NCBI RefSeq assembly: GCF_001625215.2
Contig: NC_030383.2
Location: 446,779 to 510,778 of the forward strand
Direction of reading: 5' to 3'
Source: Daucus carota subsp. sativus
Taxonomy: Eukaryota > Streptophyta > Magnoliopsida > Apiales > Apiaceae
Length of the DNA stretch: 64,000 nucleotides
Every line of letters begins with the position of its first letter. Position 1 is the first letter of the stretch. Shown here piece after piece: positions 30,101-39,824 of the stretch. Under the pieces are notes generated by a model, which was not told where the DNA came from, ran no database searches, and was given only the letters and a program-made list of their open reading frames with translations. Both the position numbers and the translations under genes were made by a program.

Positions 30101-33100
30101 TCCATGTTTTTTAATGTTTTAAGTGCATATTCAATAGAAGCCTATCATTACCAGATCATAAATAATAATAGTTTTTAATTTTTATCGTCTCTTTCATCCT
30201 CGCCAAATGTGACAACTTTGAACTCCAGTAGTTGGCACCCCCACACAAGGTGCCTAAATGGTCTCGATATCAACTAAATAATTTATTAACATGTTCTTAA
30301 AATATAATAAAGGAGGTGGGAGTGATATATACATAATACATTTAGTACAAAAATTGTGTTTAAGCCAAAAGTTGGCATCCTTGCAACTCTAATTGAGTAG
30401 CACCAAGTGTGTCATGCCACGTAGATGTTGGCACCCCTGCTGGAGATGCTCTTACTGCTGTTTTATAAATTTTAATTTGGACCTAATTAGTATGTTTAGT
30501 GATAACTATTATGCACAGAGATTTACCATTAAACCAACTACGTGTGATTAACACTTATATATGCAAAGATACCTTGAGCTACATTTATGAATCAATATTA
30601 CTGCAAAATACTGCAGTGAGTATTTACTAATTTATTTCATCCCTAAATCTGGCTCTTTCTTTCTACAATTATTAGAAATTTCATGTTTTCAGAAATGTTT
30701 AAACATTTACCACACTGCAGGTTCTTGAATCTAAAGGTATACATGAAATCCCAGAGCATGGTCTTCTGAATGAAGGAAATTTGTCACCCCGCAAATCCAA
30801 GGATGTAGCTGTTAATCAAAATTTCAGAGCTGAAACTTTGAGGTCTAGCATAGATCACCTTCATGAAGAGGTATTTATCTTGTATTATGAAAGCAAGTAG
30901 GCAACTGGTAAATCTTAAAGAGCATGTATGCTAGGATATGCTAATCAAAAGCATGTGCAAAAATGAGATACAAGCTCCTGTTAGATAAATGTATGACGCT
31001 TCAGTAGTCCAGTACATGAATCATTTTATGCTGAGATATGTTAATCAAATGCATGTGCAAAACTGAGATACAACCTCCTGATAGATAATGTGTGACACTT
31101 CAGTGGCCCACTTTATAAATCATTGATTTCTTCTGCAGTTGGAGAGGATGAAGAATGAGAACTCCCATTTTTCACAGGCTAATCATGACCCATATGTTCA
31201 GGACTTACAAAGAGAACTCATGCATTTAAACAAGGTAGTTTTTGCCATTAATCTCTATAACTTTTTAAATAATGTCAGAGCACCTACTTTTCAAATCTGT
31301 ACTTTCCGTTTCTCACAAATCACAAGTCTTGGTCATAGGCAAATCAAGATCTGGAAAGCATGTTTCCTTGGTTTCAGAATTGTTTGGGAAGTGGTAATGC
31401 TTTAGAACGGGTACTTGCCTTAGAAATTGAGCTCGCAGAGGCACTACGGGCAAAGAAGACATCAAGCTTGCATATCCAGAGGTAGGTCTTAGTTGCATCA
31501 GGTCGAGTCTACAAACTTGATCTTGTTCTTGCAATATGTACTCTGTCATATTCATATATTTATATATTTGCTTTTCAATAACTTTTTCTCTTATATTATA
31601 TCCTATCCTATCTATAGTTAGCACCATTTATTTGGCTAAGTAAATATATAAAGACAATTAAAATTTTAAATTTTGATGAACAATAATTAATAGATCTGAG
31701 AGACTGATACTTGAAAATATTCTCTTTACTTTAATATCCAAAGTATTACCAAAGATCTAGGGTCTGAACCTCATCAACAACTTTATAAATTTTGATATTT
31801 ATATTTACATTTATATTTTAAGCACCAAAGATACCAAGGAAACATAGTTTGGGGTTCAAGTCTCAACTACATATTAAGAGTTATAGGGTTCAAATTTAAT
31901 CAACAATATATGAATTGGAAGCCGGTCCCAGCCAAGCGATTGTTTGTAACCATCTTTGAGCATTTTTGTATCGCTGGAAGGCAAGAACCCTAAAATTGTC
32001 ATTAAAAAGCTGGTAGGTGACGTAGCTCCTATATTTACATAAAAAATTTAGGGTCAAAGCTTCTAGTGATTAAAAACCGCTCAAAGATGGTGCATCAATC
32101 GCTTGCAGGGACCGGACCCATGTATATTAATATTTATATTATTGCCTCGATATATGCTAAGAAAATTTAGGATTCGAATTCCATCAATAACATATAAATG
32201 TAATATTTATATTACTTGAACTAAAATTACAAACAAAGGTTAAAAGGTTAATATAATTAAAAGTATTAAAAGAGGTCATTTGATCAACACTGATTATATC
32301 ATATGTAAATAATCTTTAAGAGCATGATTATAATACACACACACACACATACTTATTTAAGAAATATTAAAAAAAGAACTCGTGTGTTACTCATTTTAAA
32401 CTAGTTCCTGTAATATTCTTAATTACTAGAAGCTTGACAATACAAAAGAATGGAACAGATCTATATATCACTCCTATAGTTTTTTTAAGTTTGTAGCTTA
32501 GGCTTTATGCTGTATTAGCTAGTCATTGGTCTTTCTATTTCTCAGTGGCCTAACTGAATTTGGATTTTGGAGATAACTATAACAATCTTTGGAGTCACAT
32601 CTTGGTCTCATTCTACAACATTGAACTACATGTATGACAGAATACTAATGTCATGAAACTCAAATTAGATTTGACCTTCCGCGGACAGAAATTTTAAGCA
32701 TATGTTATATTATCTAGCAAACAAGTGTGACAAACTATTCTGCTGTAAGTTTTGCATAAAAATACATACCGTGTTTTGCATAGAAATATTTTTATTGAAT
32801 CCAACGGTTTGTAAGTAATTTTATTGGTTTTCTGCCTGGCTTCAGTTCATTTCTCAAGCAACACAGTGATGAGGAAGCGGTCCTTAAAAGCTTTAAAGAT
32901 ATCAATGAATTAATAAAGGAGATGTTAGAACTCAAGGCCAAGTATGCAAGTGTAGAGACGGAACTGAAAGAGATGCATGACCGTTACTCTGACCTTAGCC
33001 TTCAGTTTGCTGAGGTTGAAGGAGAGAGACAAAAACTCACAATGACACTGAAAAATATTCGCACACCCAAGAAACCTGGTTACTTGAACCGCTCATCCTC

Positions 33101-33122
33101 TGAAACCCTCTGGGACCAATAA
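21180..33122 (+). CDS. NT-C2 domain giant coiled-coil protein
   Basis: Ten exons splice in phase: 21180-21257, 21933-22133, 22232-22354, 23148-23185, 23259-23382, 24619-30084, 30721-30870, 31139-31234, 31339-31481, 32846-33122, giving 2,231 aa. Residues 1 to about 146 form an EEIG1/EHBP1-type N-terminal C2 domain (MSRISKWKPETAKVKVVF; GASILGEAT-like strand), expected to bind membrane or lipid. A Ser-rich linker follows, then a nearly continuous coiled coil from about residue 250 to the end, mostly in one 5.5-kb exon. Residues 1101-1492 are six 66-residue repeats. Plant relatives, such as Arabidopsis At1g22060 from memory, are long myosin-tail-like proteins of poorly known function, probably tethers or scaffolds. 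The conserved C-terminal coil (SGNALERVLALEIELAEAL) supports the last exons. It appears intact. Confidence 0.9.
27355..28530 (+). repeat. Six 198-bp in-frame coding repeats
   Basis: Units start at 27355, 27553, 27751, 27949, 28147 and 28345; the last is partial. No indel occurs between unit starts. Each unit encodes 66 residues with a consensus like ELxxEKxDLxxLLExK, then LxxDL, then DDLxVExGFRDKLD, then LERSKM. Units 2-4 are most alike; unit 6 is most diverged. Confidence 0.92.
30225..30455. mobile_element. Decayed MITE-like sequence in an intron
   Basis: Lies in intron 6 of the coiled-coil gene. GTTGGCACCCC occurs near both sides and the right side ends CTGGAGATGCTCTTA, a common plant MITE terminus. 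The left terminus is not clear, so the boundaries are approximate. Confidence 0.3.
31923..32117. mobile_element. Fold-back element in intron 9 of the coiled-coil gene
   Basis: Two arms of about 72 bases pair imperfectly. The left arm reads CGGTCCCAGCCAAGCGATTG and then CCATCTTTGAGC; the right arm contains GCTCAAAGATGG and then CAATCGCTTGCAGGGACCG. The loop is about 50 bases. No clear target duplication was found. The surrounding intron holds several diverged copies of a GGTTCAAATTTAATCAACAA-like phrase. Confidence 0.75.
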
Positions 33123-33472
33123 GTGCGCTTTACAGCCTCATCGACCCGTTTTCCTGTTACATAGTGTTAATGCCCTTCTTCCTCATGTATATTATCTCTG
33201 AATCAACATAACTTCATGTGCTGGTAAGCTCCTGCAATATAAATTAGTCTTGAAGCTTCGATGCCAGACACTGTAGACCAAGACAGTTCTCCGGGTGCGT
33301 CTGGCAGGATTGTTTGCTATCCTTCTGGATATGTTCTTTTGTAGATTCCAATTTTTTTAATTTATCTTTTCTCGTACTCAGAATTCAGATGTATAGATAC
33401 TAATTATTATTAGCAATCAATTGTGCCTTCACTCCCCCTCAATTTTGAACAATTACATAATAATCAAGTTGT
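33123..33472 (+). other. 3' flank of the coiled-coil gene
   Basis: Holds the likely 3' untranslated region. The copia element begins only 356 bases after the stop codon, so the native polyadenylation signal may lie close to or inside it. Confidence 0.5.
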
Positions 33473-33477
33473 ACTCT

Positions 33478-33852
33478 TGTTGAAATTCATTTACTAACAC
33501 TAAACTAACAGATTTGATGCTAAGCTTGGAGAGAAAGAAATGGAATATACTAAACTTTGCTGTGTGTTTGCATATATCAGAATGACAAAATACAGAGCTT
33601 GCTACTGTTTATATACAGGTCTACTTAACTGCATCGTGCCTATACTAACTAACTAGGTGTATATACAACTGTATTGTATCTAAATATCTAACTAACTACC
33701 AGCTGTTGACAGCTCATGGTGGATGATGTGGCATCTGTAAATTACGAAATAATACACTTAAGTCTACAAGTGTATCTTTATGTTGAGATATTATATCACT
33801 GTGGTGAGCATGAGCAACGTGTGCTTGATGCTGTGATGTGTTATACTCAATA
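33478..33852 (-). repeat. Full-length 3' LTR of the copia element
   Basis: Plus-strand ends are TGTTGAAATTC and GTTATACTCAATA. In element orientation it starts TATTGAGT rather than the usual TG and ends TTCAACA. It keeps the TATA region missing from the other LTR. Confidence 0.93.
33608..33615 (-). promoter_or_regulatory. TATA box in the copia 3' LTR
   Basis: Minus strand reads TATATAAA within the 192 bases that are absent from the 5' LTR. It is the best TATA candidate in the repeat. Confidence 0.6.
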
Positions 33853-35060
33853 TCCCCCCTCAAGGTAGGAGGGGAAGAAACCACTCCTAGCTTGGATAGA
33901 AGGAGATCAAATTGGGAAGCTGGCAGTATCTTTGTGAAAACATCAGCAAGCTGCTGTGTTGTAGGAAGATAAGTAAGTTGCAGAAGACCTTCCATAACCT
34001 TGTCACGAGTGAAATGCATGTCAATTTCAATGTGTTTTGTGCGTTCATGAAACACGGGATTCTTTGCAATGGCTATAGATGACTGATTGTCACAATGAAG
34101 AGTGACTGGTTTCAGGTTTGTGACTCCAAGTTCTTCAAGTAATCTTACTGTCCAAGTCACATCAGCTGCAGCAGAAGCCATGGCTCGATATTCACTTTCA
34201 GAAGATGATTTTGAGACTGTGCTCTGTTTTTTTGATTTCCATGCTACAGGAGATGATCCAAATAATAAAACATAGCCAGTGATAGAGCGTCGAGTGTTGG
34301 GACATGCAGCCCAATCACTGTCAGAATATGCTTGGAGTGTTAACTGGTCTGATGCTCGTAGTAAAATACCTTGATGACATGAGTGAGCAATGTAACGTAT
34401 TGTGTGTATCAAGGCTTCCCAGTGTGGGACTCGTGGAGCATGCATAAATTGACTGAGAACTTGGACTGAGTAATTAAGATCAGGACGTGTATTTGTGAGA
34501 TAGTTAAGCTTGCCTACCAAAGAACGATATATTTCTGGATCTTGGATCAATGGTCCTGTCTCATTATTCAGTTTGAGTGCAGCAGGCAATGGAGTAGCTA
34601 CCTTCTTTGAAACATCAAAAGGCAAGTTGTGTAGAAGCTCTTTAGTAAATTTTGACTGAGTTAAGACTGTTCCATCTGGTACATAATCAACTTCGATACC
34701 AAGAAAGTAGTGAAGAACACCCAGGTCCTTAATGCTGAAAGCAATATCAAGATGCTGCTTGATTGCTGTAATGGAAGCTATGTCTGTTCCTGTGATTATG
34801 ATATCATCAACGTAGACAACCATTATTGTAATGTGTGTGTCATGCCGCTTGATGAACAAACAACAATCATTTTTAGACTTAACAAAACCCTGATCAAGCA
34901 GTTCACTTTGAAGTTTGTCAAACCATTCTCTGGATGCCTGTTTCAGGCCATACAGAGATTTACGCAGACGACATACAAGATTATGTGGATTGGGAATCCC
35001 TTCCGGAACTGTCATGTAAACTTCCTCAGATAAATTGCCATGAAGAAACGCGTTGTTCAC
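33714..35060 (-). pseudogene. Copia pol 3' part: reverse transcriptase and RNase H
   Basis: A 448-codon open frame continuing the copia polyprotein after its breaks. It shows the reverse-transcriptase motif YVDD, the KSLYGLKQASREW block, and copia RNase H (YSDSDWA, SSSESEYRA, HCDNQS). It ends inside the LTR, as is common for copia. Upstream a TGA at 35081-35079 (element orientation) interrupts the frame where a Trp is usual. Confidence 0.93.
33853..33863 (-). other. Polypurine tract of the copia element
   Basis: Minus strand TTGAGGGGGGA directly abuts the 3' LTR, as needed for plus-strand priming in reverse transcription. Confidence 0.85.
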
Positions 35061-35175
35061 GTCTAATTGAAATACTTTTCAACTCCTGCTAGCAGCAAGT
35101 GCCAATATGCAACGTATAGTATTCATTTTAACAACTGGTGAAAACGTTTCCTCGTAATCAATTCCATATTGTTGA

Positions 35176-38115
35176 TTATACCCCCTTTGCAACTAGTCGA
35201 GCTTTGCAACGTTCCAGAGAACCATCAGATTTAAGTTTAACTTTGAATACCCATCTATGACCAATTGCCTTCTTTCCTTTTGGCAGAGGGACAAGATCCC
35301 AAGTTTTGTTTACCAATAATGCTGCAATTTCCTTGTCCATAGCTTCTTTCCAGAGTGGATGTGAAGATGCCTCTTTATAACTCTTAGGTTCAGTAAGAAA
35401 AGAATTATGAGACAAAAGAGCACTGTGATGTGTATACGCAGTGTGACATTGAAAATCCTTAAGATATTCAGGTTGTTTTCGAACTCTGGTAGATGTGCGT
35501 ACATGATCAACATGAGTGTTGGTTTGGGTATTAGTAGTATGCTCAGATGTCACAGAATTAGGTTCAGTAGAATTTCCAGAATCAAATGCATTAGAATGTT
35601 CAGAACCAGATTCATGAGATATAGTATGTGTAGGGGAACTGGAAGCATGATTAGTGTCTGCAGACTGATGTACTAGCTCAGAATAAAGATCTGTGGTGAG
35701 AGTGGTGACAGTTGGTAAATATATGCCAGAATTAACATAATAGTTGGGATCAGTTGCTAAGTGATGATATGGAAAATGTAACTCATGGAACTGAACATCT
35801 CTGGATACAGATAATTTTTGAGTTTTCAGATCTAGTACCTTGTATCCTTTTTGTGTTGGTGTATATCCAAGGAATACACAAGGTGAAGATCGAGGCTCCA
35901 GTTTGGATCTATCAACCTTGCAAGTGGCTACATAGCATAGGCAACCAAAGGGCTTAAGGATAGTGTAATCTGGATCAGTTCCATCATGAAGCAGTTTATA
36001 TGGAGTTTGATTGTTGATGGAAGAAAGTGGCATTCTGTTTATTAAGTATGAAGCACATAGAACACATTCTCCCCAGTATTTGTCTGGAACTCTGGACTGG
36101 AACAATAAAGCACGAGCTGTCTCCAAGAGATGTCTATGTTTGCGCTCTACCACCCCATTTTGTTGGGGTGTGTAAGCACAACTAGTCTGGTGAGCAATCC
36201 CTTTATTCTGCAAAAAAACTTTTAGTCGACCCTCACAGAGTTCAGATGCATTATCTGATCTTATGCATAAAACAGACTTTTTAAGTTGTTTTTCAGCATA
36301 TACAATAAAATTCTCTATTACTGAAGCTGCATCAGACTTGAATTTAATAAGTTGAATCCAAGTAAATCTGCTGAAGTCATCAACAATAGTAATAAACTGT
36401 GTACATCCATAGTGTGTCTTGACTTTGTATGGTCCCCACAAATCAATATGTAACAGTTGTAAAATAGCAGTACTCTTAATATTGCTACTAGAAAATGGAA
36501 GTCTGGTTTGTCTAGCTAAAGGACAAATTTGACATATAGTAGTATCTCTAGCAATCTTTATATCACAGGATGGTGACAAATGCTTTAATTGCTGATATGG
36601 AATATGGCCAAGCCTCAGATGCCAAAGATGAGCTTCATTTGTAGCAGCAAAACAAACTTTAGGAGACTGTGAGTCTATGGTGTAGAGACCATTTCTGAGC
36701 TTACCAAGAAGAATTGGCTGTTTGCTTTGAAAATGGCCCTGTAAAAAACATGAAGTAGTGTTAAATGTGATATCACATTTCAAGTCAGAACACAACTTGT
36801 GAACAGAAATTAATCTGAACTGGAATTCTGGCACATGCAAAACATCTTGTAGAATGATGTTATTGCCCAAGTCAACTGTCCCTATATGTTGAGCTTTAAT
36901 TTTTCGACCATCTGGGACAGTAATACAATTATCTGAACTGGCAAAAGCAGTATATGAAGTAAAATTCTCCAAATCTGGAGAAATATGATCTGTTGCACCA
37001 CTGTCTAAAATCCAACCAGAATCAAGACAAGATATCATACAAGTTTTACCTGCCAAAAGAGCTTGGCTGGAATCTGTGTCAGTGTTGGATGCAATGTCAT
37101 GTTTAGAAAGCAGATTTATCAGCTTGTTATATTGATCATTTGAGAGTGAATTTGATCCTTCTGTTCCAGCAGAAGTTGTGACAGCAGCTGCAATTCTCCT
37201 CTCCTTTGGCTTAAAGCCTGCAGGATAACCATGAATCTTAAAGCATCTATCAATGCTATGACCTGGAACCTTGCAATTAGTACAGTAATAATTTGCTCCT
37301 GATTTAGGTTTCCTGTCCTGGCCATTGCTGTTCCCAAACTTCTGTGAGTAATTTCCAGAATACTGATTCTTATTGTTTCCAGAACCTCTTTGATCTGCAT
37401 AGAATGCCATACTTTCAGGCTTAGCAAGAGTCATTTCTTTGTGATTCTCTTCTTGTGCAATCAACCTATAAGCTTGATCAACAGTAGGAGGTGGAGACAT
37501 CATCAAAATATTTGCCCTCACTGCTGAATATTGATCATTCAACTTCATTAAAAATTGCATCAAACGATGTTCTTGAGTCTTCTGTTGGACTCTCAAACTG
37601 AGACCACAAGCACAAGTATTCTGAAGAAATGGATCTGCATCATCAAGATTATCCCAAAGAGTTGTAATAGCAGTATAGAATTCAGAAACACTCAATTTTC
37701 CTTGAGTGATCTCAGCCAGTTTTTGTTCAAGAGAATAGACTTGTGTGAGAGACACACTGTCAAACCGAGATCCAAGATTCATCCAGATTTCTTTTGCAGT
37801 TTTCTTAAAGAGAACATTTCGAGCAATATTATCATCAAGGTTGTACAACAGCCAGGTAGCAACCAGAGAATTACAACATTCCCAAGCCAAAAAATCAACA
37901 TCATTCTCATCAGGTACCAATATTGTACCATTGACAAAACCGAGTTTGTTCTTTACAGTTAAGCTAAGCAACATAGATCGCTTCCAATTAGCGTATCTAG
38001 TACCATCAAACTTGACAGAAACAAGTTGAGTAGAAGTATTATCATTAGGATGGATGTAAAATGGACTAGAAGGATCCTGATTGGCATCATATGCAGAATT
38101 TGTAGTTCGAGACAT
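35176..38115 (-). pseudogene. Copia gag-pol 5' part: gag, protease, integrase, RT start
   Basis: A 979-codon open frame. Gag occupies about residues 1-250, followed by a CCHC zinc knuckle (CTNCKVPGHSIDRC), the protease DSGATDH, the GAG-pre-integrase HLRLGH, an integrase core with D, D and E in HIDLWG, IRSDNA and NGVVERKHR, and the beginning of the reverse transcriptase. It stops at 35176-35178 because the C-run at 35181-35185 (plus strand) has one base too many relative to the expected reading. Confidence 0.93.
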
Positions 38116-38360
38116 GATGAAATCAGATTTTGTGAAGAAATATAAATTCAGAACAATTAATCAGCAGATCAGAACAACCAGATCAATTAGTGAAACAATC
38201 AGATCAATCAGTGAATCAAACAATGAATCACTCGAGAAAACAACAAGTATGAAGTGCAGATGAAGCGTAAATGAACAGAAAACACCTGGATCGGGGATTA
38301 TACTAGAGAATCGATCAGAAATTGCAGAGATGAAGATCTGAAATCGCCTAACCAAGGTCG

Positions 38361-38376
38361 TCCTGCTTTGATACCA
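38361..38376 (-). other. Primer-binding site (initiator-Met tRNA)
   Basis: Minus strand TGGTATCAAAGCAGGA directly follows the 5' LTR. TGGTATCA-AGC is the usual copia primer site, complementary to the 3' end of plant initiator-Met tRNA. Confidence 0.9.
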
Positions 38377-38559
38377 TGTTGAAATTCATTTACTAAAACT
38401 AACTACCAGCTGTTGACAACTCATGGTGGATGATGTGGCATCTGTAAATTACGAAATAATACACTTAAGTCTACAAGTGTATCTTTATGTTGAGATATTA
38501 TATCACTGTGGTGAGCATGAGCAACGTGTGCTTGATGCTGTGATGTGTTATACTCAATA
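38377..38559 (-). repeat. 5' LTR of the copia element with a 192-bp deletion
   Basis: Matches the 3' LTR over its first 20 and last 163 plus-strand bases, but lacks the part equivalent to 33498-33689. The break falls at short CTAA repeats. Remaining sequence is nearly identical to the other LTR. Confidence 0.93.
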
Positions 38560-38564
38560 ACTCT

Positions 38565-39824
38565 ATAATTTTTTTAGATCATTTTTAGACTTTATATCCT
38601 AATAATGATTTACAGTATATTTTAGAACATGGTTTAGGGTCTTATTTTGGTTAAGGTATCGAGTGCATAAATTTTTTGAATATTCACTTATGTACTTTCT
38701 GTTTCGTACATTTACTGAAAATCGGACTTTTAGTTGTGAAATTGCAAAATCAGTTTGTCTTCTTTTTCCCCCGGTTCAATTTGAAATTAGCAACTACAAA
38801 GGTTGGCAGATGAATGTAGTCATGTCCCATTGCCGAGTTTCGTTTTCATGTATCAAGTGATCATTTATAATTTTTTAATCTTATTTGTGCTATTTATTTT
38901 AAATTAAATTATTTATTGATAAATTTAACAAAGTTAAATTAAAATAAATATTTTTATATTACATGAATCTGATTGAGATTTGATATAAACATTTACATAA
39001 GAAAACATGATAATAAAATAATAAAATTTCAAATTTAAATGAGAGAAATTTATAAATATATATGTTGAAATCGATTGAAAAAGGACATGTTCAATTAGAA
39101 AAATTGGAATTATCAATAAAATCAGTATATACTTATTCTGAAAAAGTCAATGATCAATGACCTTCATTTATAAATTTTAAAGTCAATATAATAGTATTTT
39201 AAGTTAGTGATGCAAAAGAACTACGGTAAAAAATAGTCTAAGGATCCATTTAACATATTCAAATGAAAAAAATAATCTATTTGTGAATAGTGTAGCGCAT
39301 GTTTTAGCTACACATTCTGTGTCTGACCTTATGGAGTGGGTTGTTAATCCGCCTGACTTCATTAAGCATGTACGCGATTCTGATTTTTCTTAAGTAATGC
39401 AAGTACGATTATGTCAAAAAAAAAAAAAAAAAACTTATTTACCGGAAGTTTAGGTTCATTAATCCATTTACTAGATTGTTTTATGATTGTTGATCAATTA
39501 TAATCTTTTTAATCTCATGTCATCAATTTAGATAATCATACTTTAAATGATATCTCCAGCCAAATTTCTGACAATATAGATCTCTAAATTATTAGTTAAA
39601 TATTAGATTTAAGATATAAGTAATGAATATGAATAATATAATTAGAATAAAATTAGATTTTGATTACTATATTTTAAATACAATTATTTACTAATTTTAA
39701 CCATAACTACTTTACGGAACTCCTTTGAACATGCTTCCTGTTCTCATTAGAAAAAATTATTTTCTGTAAACCCACCGGTTATCTGATCCAAGACAGGAAC
39801 CAAAAGGAGCAGCAGAATCGATCG
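38565..39824. other. AT-rich spacer upstream of the MnmE gene
   Basis: Very AT-rich with a poly-A run of about 15 near 39,417-39,433. No gene recognised. The last ~100 bases are the likely promoter and leader of the gene at 39,825. Confidence 0.5.

Larger units (their letters stand above)
33478..38559 (-). mobile_element. Ty1/copia LTR retrotransposon, defective
   Basis: A 5.1-kb element on the minus strand, flanked by the exact 5-bp duplication ACTCT (33473-33477 and 38560-38564). The terminal repeats are 375 bp on the left (3' LTR) and 183 bp on the right (5' LTR, internally deleted). The primer-binding site matches initiator-Met tRNA and the polypurine tract abuts the 3' LTR. The order protease, integrase, reverse transcriptase, RNase H defines copia. 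One frameshift, one nonsense codon and the damaged 5' LTR show it can no longer move by itself. Confidence 0.96.
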
